This document shows positions 1-10,270 of a DNA stretch of 28,857 nt, piece by piece. Position numbers and translations under genes: made by a program. The stretch's first letter is position 1; every line of letters starts with the position of its first letter. The stretch spans positions 1-28,857 of the forward strand of contig BDIU01000586.1 in the NCBI GenBank assembly GCA_002118135.1. Reading direction: 5' to 3'. The DNA is from Trebouxia sp. TZW2008 (taxonomy: Eukaryota; Chlorophyta; Trebouxiophyceae; Trebouxiales; Trebouxiaceae). Under the pieces are notes generated by a model that was not told where the DNA came from, searched no databases, and saw only the letters and a program-made list of their open reading frames with translations.

Positions 1-123
1 GCTGTCGGCTTTCGCCCATTCGCCATTCGGCTGGGGCTCGTGACCTTTCTGCTCTCTCACTGTTCAGGCGTCACGAGCGGTGTTTCAACTGTATGAGAGG
101 GCATTTTTGAGCAATGCACAGGA
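1..123. other. 3' flank of the M32 gene
   Basis: This stretch lies beyond the stop codon of the minus-strand carboxypeptidase gene and should hold its 3' UTR. On the minus strand the stop itself sits inside a TGTAA pentamer, the usual chlorophyte polyadenylation signal. No second copy of the signal occurs before the window edge. A short imperfect repeat (cgcccattcgccattcggc) lies near the left end. I see no gene here. Confidence 0.4.
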
Positions 124-3100
124 TTACAGCTTGTACAACGCCGTATACTTTGTCCTAAGGTACTTCAAGAATACAGAGGGGTCAAGAGGGGAGCCAGTCA
201 CTGCTTTCATAAGTTCGTCTCCATTTGGATGAAAAGATCCGCTTCTGTATATCTTTTCTTCAAGCCAGTCCCGCAAGGGCTTGAAGTTCCCAGCTGCAAC
301 ATCGGTTTGTAATGAAGGAACGTCCTCACAAGCTTTCTGCACCCACATAAAGCAGCTTCAGCAAACTAGTAACAAGGCATGCATGAGAAAACCCTGAGCG
401 GACTCTGAACAAAACACTGCTGTGAGGGGTGCATGGTGATGCCTGAGATCCCATTGCCTGTCAACAGTCATTGCATATGCTAACCTGGCTGCAACCTGCA
501 CAGCTTGAGTCAGACTGGTTGCCTAGCTGTTGCTGCAGCCATTCCTCGTGCAGAAGCTGCTGCCAAGCACTTGCGCCAAAAAAATCTAGATATATACGCC
601 AAAGAAGCTCCACACAGACTTCAGCCTCCAGCATACTAGTGGTGTGCCACGGAGTATATCTGGGTGAGGTGATGCCTTGATAAGACAACCATACACATTG
701 GGCAGATATTTTAAATGCTTAATTGGCATAAGTACCTTCAAGTCAGGCTGCAGGTCATGTAGACATTTGGTTCATACAAGTGGCTTGATGTGCACAAATG
801 TGTAGCATGATTTTGACAAGCATTGTATACTCGAGGCGCAGCCTTGAAGAACAGGAGAGTACCTCAACAGGAGCAATCAAATGAGTCACTAGAAGGATAG
901 ATTGTCGCACCTGATAAATCTGACAAGCATACATAGCTCCCAGACTGTATGTTGGGAAGTAGCCCATGATGCCAGCGCTCCAGTGCACATCTTGCAGCAC
1001 GCCTTCAGCATCAGTCTTGGGAGTGCAGCCCAGGTAGTCTGTCATCTTCTGGTTCCACTGCTTAGGAATGTCTTCTATGCTGACTTCTCCAGATAACAAC
1101 TGCTGTTCCAATTCATATCTGCGTTCACAAGACCAGCTACCTGTCAGAATCTGATGTGTGCAACCAGGTTGATCTGGGGATTTCTATTTCCATAAAGACA
1201 AGGAATGTCTGCTTTGCTAACTTCTCTGATAACAGTTGCTGTTCCAGTACATACCTGCATCAACAAGAGCAAATCCCTGTACAAAATGATAGGTGCATCT
1301 AAGATGCTTGGTCATCTTCTGATTCCAATGCTTCAGCATGTCTTCTATGACGCCTTCCCCTGTTCCAACTCAGCTTCTGCATCAGCCAGACCAGAAATAT
1401 GCTTCCTGTGTAGCTATGTGCAAGCATGTGGATGACTAAAAACCCATGTTGAGCTAGCAGGACTGTTGACTTTGCTTTTTGCCTGGCCACATGAGCTGAG
1501 GTCACATGTTTGACCCGCATTCTTGACACATTTCAATGTTTCTTTGCAAAACCTTGAACAGCTGTTGCATGCAAAGGAGAAATGAAAAACATTGTTGGCT
1601 GACCAACAGATGCATTATTTTTTCAGCACACAAGGGGCTGTTGCCTGCATCTGGCTTGGTTCTGTACGGTGCCAGTTGCATGCTAGAATGAACCTTCACA
1701 GAAACTTCATGTGCAATTAGCTTTCTGGTGCCAACGCACACTCATTTGTCAATGCTCAAGGCCTGTCCAGCCACCCATGTTCAGAGAGAATACACACGGC
1801 TAACCTGAGAATGATATGCAAAGGGTATGTGACTTCATCTGCTTCCACTCTGATCATGGACGGCTCTCTGATCACATTGATAGCTCCATACAGCACATCA
1901 GGCGTGAGTTTTTGGTTCTGCGCAAGGTCTGGGAAACGATGCTGCAGCTTTGGTAGCAGGTACTGGGCAAAGGGTTGACTCAGGGCTACCATGCGTTCCC
2001 ACAACAGGCTTTGGCTTTCATGAACGCCCATTGAGAGAGCCTCATTGACTGGCAGACCATCCTGCTCTAGGTTCCTGCCCTGTACAGCAGCACTTTTTCA
2101 TCAGCCCAATTGTCATTTTGGGAATGCCCATTGAAACAGCTTCACTGTCTCAAAGGCCGTCCTGCTCCAGTTTTCTGCCCTGTATATCAGCAGCTTGTTA
2201 TCAATGCACTGGAGGCTCTCATAGACTCCATCGAGTGAGGCTTGTTGACTGGCAAACCATCCTGTTCCAGGTTCCCGCCCTACATAGCAACACAATGGTC
2301 AACGCAACTGACACAAGACTGAAATGACACAAAGATTAAGGCCCAGAATCTAGCGCTTGGCAAGCTGTCATCGTCTTTGTCTCCCTCTTGTGCTGACACT
2401 AGATTTAGGCAGGGTCATCCTGCACAGTATGAGCAAGACATGAGTGCATTTGGCAGCAGATTTGTTGTGCCAGAGGAGACATGGCATGCCACGGCACATG
2501 AAGCTCTCGTACTCTCCGTTTACTCTACTTGGACTTTCCTGACCTGTTCTTGTCACATGCTTGTCAAGGTGTGGACTCAGAAATCTTGCATGCCTGCTCA
2601 CACCTAGAAGCTTGATCTCTGTGCATCAAGACTCAAGACCTTGAGCACGCAGACCGAGCATTCCCCTGGAAGGCAGCATTTGGGCATGCCAGGCAATACA
2701 GAAAGTCACATACAAGCATGACAGTCAGAACGTCATCTGAAGCCTGCGACATTGATGATGGCAATGGTGTCATGCATATGCACATGACAACAAAAGAAAA
2801 CCAGCAATGACTGCTGGCTGCAAGGCTGCTGACCAAAAGTACCACTGCACATAGGCGCCAGCTTGGTCTTACAAACCCTCGCTCAACCTCGCCTCATATA
2901 TGAAATGCCATGCTGATCAACAGCACCTCAGTGCTAGACACTCACTTGCTCACAGATGAAATTGCTGATGCAATGAGCAGCTAAACAAAGTATGCAATAA
3001 TTGCAATGCTGCTCCTACCTGTTCATATAGGGAGTGGCCAGTCTCATGTATGGCGCCAGTGAGGCCCTCTGTCAGGTCGTGCTCCTTGAAGCGTGTGGTC

Positions 3101-6049
3101 ATGCGCACATCAGTTGGGTGGGCACCTGCAAAAGCACAGCGTGCTTGCAATTCAACAGTGTAAGCAACAACTCTTCCGCGCCTCTCAAAGCACATTTTCT
3201 GCACACATCAGTTGGATGGGCACCTGCATAGGCACAGCTAGCTTGCTGTAATTCAGGGCAAGCAATGCTGCTGGCACAATGCTGTACAAAAACCATTATG
3301 CAAAGTGCTTTTTGCAATACTGCTGCTGAATGCGGGCTGTTGCATAGTTGCTGACCTAGCTGTGGTGCTGTTGTGACTGTAGAGCAGAGAAGGTGACGCC
3401 CTTGAATGCAAACACTGGCTTGCATTGAATGAAACGTTGTTACCTGCTGTCAAAGGTGTGCACCAGTACATCCAGTTCGCCTTGCTGCAACCCGAACTTC
3501 AGTGCAAACAAATTGAAAAGCATTTGTCGAACCGTTCTGCTCTCAGGTATTTGCGTTGTCACATGCAGCAGCTTGTAGAAAGAGTGGTAACCTCCTGTGA
3601 ATGGGTGTACGGACACATCCAGTCTGCCTTGCTTCAAGCTGAAGCCCAGGTCCACAGCAATGGCATTGCACAGGGCTGCTTGTGCCTCTGTGTCAAAGGT
3701 GCCGTGCAGAACAGAGCTGTCAGGTGGAGTGCCTTTGGCCTTGATCTCCTGAATCAACGGGACCAAACCCCTTCTGACCTGCAGTTGCAGGTCATAGGTT
3801 ACACTCAGTCACACATAGCGCAAACAAATTTTGCCTGAACCCTTGTTTGTTACTGCCTAATGTCCAATGTGCCTTGCAATACACAGCTGTCAGGGGGTGT
3901 GCCTTTGGCTTTGATCTCCTGAATCAGTGGGATCAAACCTGTTCTGACCTGTAGCCACATGTCATGTGTCACGCTGTCTCACATGTGCTGACTGCAGGTC
4001 TGCATCTGATGCAGTTGGCTGATTGAAAGTAACTGATCATGCACTACAGTGCTGACTGCTGATACTGCACTTGCTCTGATACAGCTACATGTACACATTC
4101 AAAACGACAATGCAAAGTGTTTTACCTCAGCAAAGATCTCATCCAGTCTGCTGGAGGTCATCCCTTTCTCAAAGTCATCCAGCAGCACGTCATAGATGGG
4201 CCGGCTGGGGTCAATTGCTGTTGCATACATCTTCAGCAGGTCCACCCACTCTTGCAGCACTGGGGCAAAGTGACTGAAGTTGGCCTCATCCCTTGCTTTC
4301 ACCCATTTCTGCAGAATCAAATGCATTCTTTCTCAGGTACATTCAGGAAGATGATCTTAACAACAGTTGAAAGATCTTTTAATATGAAGTCAAAAAGAGG
4401 CTTTGTCACAATCGTCTCTCATGACGAGTACGCAGATTGGTGGCAGCCACATTACTGGCAGCAGGCAAAGTTGCATTGGTAGCACATTTTGCGTCAGGCG
4501 CACATGGCAATGCATTCGCTGGCCAGCATAGCAAATTGTCAGCAGCAACAACAAGCTCTCAAACGGCTTGACCACGTGACTGAGTCTTTGATGACTGCTG
4601 CAGGTGTGATACCGCAGTTATTGTCATTCATGATGACTGACTCAGGAAGGTGTACTTTTTATGCTGTAGTGAGCCAACAAAGCTGAATGCATGTGCCATG
4701 ATGTAGTTGTGTATTCAGCAATCTGCAAAATAGTGCAACGCTCACAAATGAACATGTTTGCGCAAGCAGTAGCCAAACATACCACATACGCCTCACTTTC
4801 CAGCTCAGCTCGCCGTTGGGCCATCTCCTTTGAAATGGCTTTGTTGCGCACAAATCGCCTGCAAAACAAGTGGAGCTGATGTTTGAGCTTTGGTGCAGCG
4901 CACAGTTTAGAGGACAGTGCATGTAGCAGCCTGGACAGGTATTTTCCCAGCACGTTTTGCTCTCTGTAGCTTTGACACTGATTGCCAGCATCACCTGAGC
5001 TGCTCAGCCGTGCAAATGCAAATGATGGGTAGTTTCCACCATGTTGTCTGTGCAAACAAGGCATGCAATATTTTCAAGGGTGATGACTGAAATGTATACG
5101 TTCATGTCGGGCTTTGCTTGTGGTTCCTGAATGGTCATCATGCTTCATCACACCAGGCATGCATGAGAAGATGACTGGACATGGCGCATGTAAACCTAAC
5201 AAACTGACATGCAAGCTTTAGAGTGCCACACGTAATTACCACATGTATGTCATGGAGTTCAGGCTTACTTGTGTGCATCTCTGACAACTGCTGCCTGAAT
5301 TGGCTCAAGGTCAGAGGTCGCTTTGAGAGCCTTGATCAATCTGCCCAATTCCTCACTGGTTTCCTGAGAACAGGCAGCACCTTCGTACATCAGTTGACCC
5401 GCATCAAACGCATATGCCAGGAAAGTGATGTTCCCAGTTGGATTGGCCCTTCGAAAGCACTTGACCTGCCAACTTCAAAGTGTTCCAAACATGCTCATCT
5501 CACGACGCAGGCACTGAGCATACAGCCGTCAGACAACGCAGCTCATTGCTGCTACTGCGTGCAATGCCTGTGCTGAGTCATTCCTGCGCTTTTTGGCAGC
5601 TCTGACGCATGCAATCCCTGCAAAAAAATGCACAGTCGCAGCACCAACCTTCTCATATACCACCCCTGCCAAAACAGCCTTCTGCTTTCCACGGGCCTCG
5701 GCAGCGCCAACAGGCATCATGACTGCCTCGTCCCATTGCAACAGGCCTCCAATGCCACCGAGCGTGCTGATCTCGCGCAGCCTGTCGCACAAGCTCTCAT
5801 AGTCCTAGCAGCCAGTGCTCTTTTCAGTCCGCGTCCTCCGTCGACAGCTCGCTTGCTGTACAGAGCACGCTGGCGCACATCTCTACAGGCATGGCTCACC
5901 TTGTTTCCTGTGGTCGACGCCGCAGGTGCTGCTGTGCTCGCCACCATCTTGATTGATCGCGAGCAAATTCGTCGGGACTTGCCCACAATGCGGACAAGGC
6001 GAAGGCACCTTACAAAGCTTGTCTGTAGCGAGCGAAAGGCAATGCACAT
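124..6049 (-). CDS. M32 family (Taq-type) zinc metallocarboxypeptidase, ten exons
   Basis: The protein releases C-terminal residues from peptides using one zinc ion. Exons, in transcript order: 6049-5900, 5804-5649, 5363-5269, 4858-4783, 4308-4126, 3778-3592, 3125-3019, 2079-1805, 1118-911, 336-124. All junctions are GT-AG and the phases agree throughout. Counting from the ATG at 5947 gives 515 residues, the usual size for M32. Visible family motifs, in order, are HPF (about 244), DVRMTT (254), the zinc site HETGH (275-279), HESQ with the third ligand Glu305 exactly 30 residues on, EADEVTYPLH, and LQDVHW followed by GYFPTYSLG. No motif is missing, so the gene looks functional. An in-frame ATG at 6049 adds 34 residues with nine basic and no acidic residues, which resembles an organelle transit peptide. 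The ATG at 5947 (AAGATGG) has the better context and would give a cytosolic form. Several introns contain decayed copies of the adjacent exon ends. Confidence 0.93.
1205..1262 (-). repeat. Exon-9 echo, copy 1 (M32 intron 8)
   Basis: The minus strand reads CAGGTATGTACTGGAACAGC and continues as a diverged copy of the acceptor and first codons of exon 9 (exon start 1118, reading YELEQQLLSGEV). It lies upstream of the real exon in the preceding intron. The frame is partly kept but nothing suggests it is used as an exon. Confidence 0.75.
1308..1386 (-). repeat. Exon-9 echo, copy 2 (M32 intron 8)
   Basis: This is a second, longer and differently decayed copy of the first ~75 nt of exon 9. It keeps the blocks GAGTTGGAACAG, ATAGAAGACAT and CAGAAGATGAC, with a small deletion that breaks the frame. 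Together with the copy at 1205 it makes three versions of the same exon end in tandem. Confidence 0.72.
2121..2194 (-). repeat. Exon-8 echo, copy 1 (M32 intron 7)
   Basis: This is a same-length, ungapped copy of the acceptor (ATACAG) and first 60 nt of exon 8 (GRNLEQDGLPVNEALSMGV). The minus-strand translation reads GRKLEQDGL followed by a stop, then EAVSMG. The stop shows it cannot replace the true exon. Confidence 0.85.
2221..2292 (-). repeat. Exon-8 echo, copy 2 (M32 intron 7)
   Basis: A further copy of the same exon end, with a TGTAG acceptor and reading GGNLEQDGLPVN before it diverges. The first ~35 nt are almost identical to the functional exon, so this copy may be younger than its neighbour at 2121. 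It retains an AG splice acceptor and could act as a cryptic 3' splice site. Confidence 0.85.
3193..3253 (-). repeat. Exon-7 echo (M32 intron 6)
   Basis: A copy of the acceptor and first codons of exon 7 (original 3095-3150; GCCCATCCAACTGATGTG in the copy). The duplication also covers about 25 nt of intron upstream of the acceptor, including gcacag and the following aattca. The duplicated unit therefore straddled the intron/exon junction. It lacks the downstream HETGH codons. Confidence 0.85.
3440..3515 (-). repeat. Exon-6 donor-side echo (M32 intron 6)
   Basis: The minus strand here resembles the last ~60 nt of exon 6 and its donor (original 3665-3585). The copy reads LQQGELDVLVHTFDS beside the genuine LKQGRLDVSVHPFTG, followed by a GGTAAC donor-like sequence. 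Unlike the other echoes it lies downstream of its exon, as expected if the duplicated unit spanned the donor junction. The catalytic HPF is changed to HTF. Confidence 0.8.
3868..3990 (-). repeat. Exon-6 acceptor-side echo (M32 intron 5)
   Basis: A well preserved copy of about 80 nt of exon 6 plus some 40 nt of intron upstream of it (original 3700-3830). The minus strand reads VRTGLIPLIQEIKAKGTPPD after a TACAG acceptor, against VRRGLVPLIQEIKAKGTPPD in the real exon. The frame stays open for about 30 codons and then meets a stop with no donor, so inclusion would truncate the enzyme before its zinc site. Confidence 0.87.
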
Positions 6050-8026
6050 ACCGCCTGCCGTGATCTCGTCTGTTGAAAGCAGCTTGAGGCTCACAGGAGA
6101 CGAAACGATGCCTACTCTGAAACCACTTGCAGTGAAGCTTTTGAACACGTCAGATTCTGCGCCTAGCCATTGACTGCTGAAAGCATCGCAGTATTCCTTC
6201 CTTCTGTTCTGTTTGATTGACCAGCTGCTGACTCATGTGCTTGTCGCCGCCTCAGGACACGGAAGATGCGTGTGTCATGCCTCCAGGTAACTGTTATATT
6301 GAGGGATTTGAGGAAGTTGTCAGGGCAACAGGAGACACCATGAGCGTCAGGAGCCTAACAACTCATAAGGTGAAGGTCCACCACCGACTCCGAAATATGA
6401 TGTTGTCAGGAGGACGTACTGACATGCTGTTAGTGCATAATGCATAAGAATTGTATTGAATGATTGTAGCTCATGCGCAGCCTGAAAGTGTTCAGTAAAG
6501 GTTGTGACTCTCTTGGAGTGATGGCTTGCTATGCACCACACAATAACACAAGCGTCAAAATTGCGATAGAACCCTTAATTTGCAAGTCAAAGACAGTCAG
6601 GCGCTGCTGAAAGTGCTGAGAGACATCATGCGCAATATCTTCACTTGATGTGAGCCCACACCGTCAGGACCCAAGCCAAGCACTGGAGATCACTTGACCT
6701 GCATGGCATGACGTTTCATGTCAATGGTCAATCAAATACGGTCACACAGATGTCACATCCAGGATATTAAGCAAAACCATTGATGAAAGCACACATGTAC
6801 AGCGCTGTGGCTTCAATGTACAGGCACTCTTGCTTGAAGTACAACAGCAGCCCATATCTCAGTAAGCACTCCAAAGCTGTGAGCACAATGTCAGTACACA
6901 ACATGTGTGCAGCAGAAGCAAGCATATGCATCTCAAGACCTCCAAAGCAATGCCATTGAAAGGCCAAGACCGCTGCACGAAGCCTGACCTAATCTAGAGA
7001 GCAACCCTTTGCTGATCAACTATGTGCTTTGTGATGCATTCAAACACTGTTTTCATCCAGATCTTGGACACCCACCTTGAAATCAGCACCATGCAGGACT
7101 GTCTCCCTCAACTTTGTCAAGGAAGGTTGTTTGAAACTTGAGTCGTGTTGGCATGTGATTGTGCCCTTCTGCCCTGCATCAACGTGTACAGCACTCGGTT
7201 TCTGACAACTTTGAAGAACAAACTTCCCTTTGCTGCTTTATCTGCGCGTTGTAAATGGCATTTGATTTAGCAGGGTAGTGGACACCATAGCATCCACAGT
7301 GTGAAGGATTGTGTTACAGCATGTATGCAAAGCAAGTCATCCGCACGCTTGCCATATGATCAGAAAAGCATGGAGGCTGTATTGTCATATAACAGGACCA
7401 TAAAAAAGCATTGTCTAACGCGGGGTATGCTGGAGGCAATCTGTAAATTGCATTGTCATCAGCATGCAGCGTCTGGATGATGCCAACTTGCATTCCTGAT
7501 CATGCAAGCAAGCGCAGCTGACTTCAGGCGGTCTGCAAACCTGGCTTTTGTTAGCATTGGTGAAGGCTCTTATTGCTTGCCAATACAAGTGAAGTTGACA
7601 CATTGGGGAGCCCATAATCTGTGTCCCAAATGAACAGGCTTGCTTCTGGTTGCTACCTGAGCTACCATTGCATGAAGTGGTGCTCCAGGCAACACAAAAG
7701 CAAGCTTATGCTCCAGATTTGCCTTGCATCACCTGCGACAACTGCCAAAATAGCTATGAAGCGAATGAGACCTATAGGCTTTTTGATGCATGCCAGTCTT
7801 ACCCGCATACATGTCATCATCACATGCATTGCATTAAGGCAATGAAATAGCAGCTGCCTAGGGCTGAGCTGAGACTATTCATTGCAGCAAACACCATCTG
7901 CAGCAAAATACAGCTTGCAAGCAAGTTTGCAAATTGCTTTCAATGCTGAAGCAAAACAACAACATCAGACACTTTCATCCACAGCGTTGTTTTCGCTTGA
8001 TCACATTTGTCAGTTTGAGGTTGTAC
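6050..8026. other. Intergenic stretch, no gene supported
   Basis: This holds the presumed promoter and 5' UTR of the carboxypeptidase at its left end. Short open frames occur on both strands (for example 6235-6447 and 7621-7850, plus strand), but none has a recognisable domain, a coherent splice chain or a clear start context. A TTACA (TGTAA on the minus strand) near 7315 could be a distant polyadenylation signal for the upstream minus gene. The sequence is rich in TGCA-type words, like the introns around it. Confidence 0.5.
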
Positions 8027-8135
8027 CTGCATCATCAGGCTGTTTGCCTTGGCTGTTTGCTCCTTGGAGAAGCGCAAGCTGTTGCGCAGCGTAAACCATT
8101 GCTCTGAGAGCGCCTGACCATCCCTCTTGTCAAAA
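8027..8135 (-). other. Exon-like segment 3' of the RAP gene
   Basis: The minus strand holds an open 36-codon segment (start FDKRDGQALSEQWFTLRN, end SLMMQ) bounded by an ATAACTTCAG acceptor and a CAG|GTACAA donor. Composition and charge look coding. It enters in phase 2 and exits in phase 0. That entry phase fits direct splicing from the RAP gene's long exon (which ends in phase 2 at 8630), so it could be an alternative 3' exon. It starts only 9 nt beyond the stop of the annotated last exon. It could equally belong to another minus-strand gene or be a relic. I do not recognise it. Confidence 0.4.
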
Positions 8136-8144
8136 CTGAAGTTA

Positions 8145-10270
8145 TCACTTCAGATACACATCGAGGTTGCCTGCTGCCCCAAAAGCAAGCCTCGGCTTGA
8201 TGTAGTGAGCGAGCTGATCCAGGGTGGCTTGGGCCATGTGGGGAGGGATGAGGATGAGAACACCCTCCCGAGAAAGCAGTTCATACCGCAGCGCTGCACA
8301 GCCTGTTAGCCTGCACAGCACAGTCAGTAATTGATGACTTGTGCTTCAAGCTGAACACCTGACCAGTTTCAGCCACAGAAAATTCCCTTCTGAGGTTTTA
8401 GTCATTATGCATTGCACACACACACAAACTGCAATGACTGGCACCCCGGACAAGATATCCATGCATAAATCATTTGTGCAATCACCTGATAAGTGCTTGC
8501 AACCAACTCAAAGACGACGGGCGCATGCATGCTCAAGTTAAACAGTTGCAAGCCTTTTGACATGCATAAACTTGTCAGGGATGATCAGGCAAGCTATGCT
8601 ACTGTCGTGCTGTGTTCATAACAACATACCTTGAAGGGTCATTTATGCATCTGGTGTCCACCTCAAAGACAATGAGGGCAGGTCTGGCCCAGTCACTGCT
8701 GGGCTCAACCACAGCATCCACCCAACAGCCCTTCACGGGCACGGCTAACTTGTACTGCAACCCCAAACCCTCCAACAATGCTGCTAGAGCCTTGTTGCCA
8801 AGCAAAGGCAATCTGTCCATGGGTGGCGGAGGGCCTAACTTGTGTAACTGTGCTTGGAGCTGAGACCAAGCCTGTTGCTGAGCTACATCTCTTATGCCAT
8901 GGGGTTGGAGCCAGTTCACAGAGCGATACAGCTGCCGTAGGTGACCATGATCGACCGGTGATTGAATTCCTTGCAGCAGTTTGCACAAGGTTGGCACACG
9001 CAAGCACCCAAAAGCAGCCAGACTCCATGCTGTGTTTGACAAGTGCTGGTTATGCTGCTTGTGGCGTGAGCCTGTCTGCAAGAGGTGTTTGGCCAGTGTC
9101 ATAGCATCTGTTGGACTGATGGGTAGCCTCAGATTGGCAAGGCCGTACAGAAAGTTGCTGGTGCCTTGCGCATTGGGTCGCTGCTGCTTCAAGCCGCAGC
9201 ACAGACAGAGCATCTGGCTAATCATGGCTGATGTCAAGCTGTTTGGAGGCACGTGCTTCAGCTCTGATAAGGCCCAGACGAAGTTTGCAATGTCTTGTGC
9301 ATTGGGTTGACGATACACACTTGGCTCATGCATCTTCACACGAAAGCCATCACACAGATTGTCAAGCAGCTGAGCTGTTGGCTGAGCACTTGGGAGCTTG
9401 GCCACGCTGTACAGAATGTTCGCAAGGTGTCGGGCACTGAAAAGCCTCATGTTCATGATGTTTACTTGCTGCAGGATAGCTTGCAGCAATGCTCCCTTGC
9501 AAGGGTTGACCTTCAGGTGCACACACGCCAACAATAGCGTGGCATGTGACTGGTCATTGGCTGAGTCAATATCCTCAACAAACTGCTGTGCCAAGCCATC
9601 AAGTGTGCCTGGCACCAAGGTGTTAGGGTTGACTTGCATCTTGGCAAAGGACCAAAACATGCTGCTGACGCCTCTTGCATCAACTTCAGGCAGGACACGC
9701 CTCAGATGCATGACTGCTGGGAGCAAAAAGGCCACCAGATGCTGCCTTAGCTGCTGTTGGATTACTTGTTGATGACAGCTGTCCATAGCTGTCAGCCAAA
9801 CTTTGGCTGTCCCATGAAAAAGTGCATTCATATGCATGTGGTCCAGGCCATTGTCCAGCTGATGACAGAGCTGACTCATGTGTGCCAAGTATGCTGCCAC
9901 ATGGTCAAAGTCTTGTCTTGCTGCAGCGCTTGCTGCCCGCTGCCATTGTGCTTTGATATGATTAGCCAGCTGCCGCGGATTTCTACTGAAAATTGGAGCC
10001 TGCATGTCAGCCAAGCAACACGAGCTGAAGTACTGCTCTTATGCCAGGCCGCAACAAGCTCATGTCAGCATTGCAGAAGGAACGAATTGATCACAACATC
10101 AGAGACAGCCATATAGTCTCAATGCTGTGTCAGCATCATCACCATCATCATCATTAGCATTTACTTAGCCATACCTCCATGTACTCAACGCTGAGGTTTG
10201 CCCTTGCTGACTGTTGCTCATGGTCGTAAGCGATTTTTCCTCTTGCTTTTGCTGTCTGCTGCAGGCTCAT
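8145..10270 (-). CDS. RAP-domain protein with OPR/FASTK-like helical repeats
   Basis: A putative organellar RNA-binding factor; proteins of this architecture act in chloroplast or mitochondrial RNA maturation and translation. Proposed exons are 10270-10175, 9999-8630 and 8310-8145, phases 0/0/2, about 543 residues. The long exon carries degenerate helical repeats recognisable by their second helix: GVSSMFWSFAKM, LANILYSVAKLP, DIANFVWALSELK, GTSNFLYGLANLR and LSNTAWSLAAFG. The C terminus is a RAP domain (ALIVFEVDTRC, then LTGCAALRYELLSREGVLI and IPPHMAQATL). It is split by the 8311-8629 intron; using the acceptor at 8311 restores the canonical LTG-xx-LRYELL stretch. The N terminus is uncertain. 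The ATG at 10270 gives no clear transit peptide, an ATG at 10005 is possible, and a further upstream exon ending near 10325 is phase-compatible. The exact RNA target cannot be read from sequence. Confidence 0.85.
10131..10155. repeat. (CAT)n microsatellite
   Basis: A short run of CAT/CAC triplets in the first proposed intron of the RAP gene. It is a simple repeat with no visible function. Confidence 0.7.

Noticed and set aside
6235..6447. 70-residue plus-strand frame beside the M32 gene
   Set aside because: No domain, and a GTAACT donor-like site interrupts it; no partner exon was found.
7650..7850. Cysteine/histidine-rich frame resembling a zinc finger
   Set aside because: Cys/His spacing fits no known finger, there is no start context or neighbouring exon, and TGC/CAT words are abundant everywhere here.
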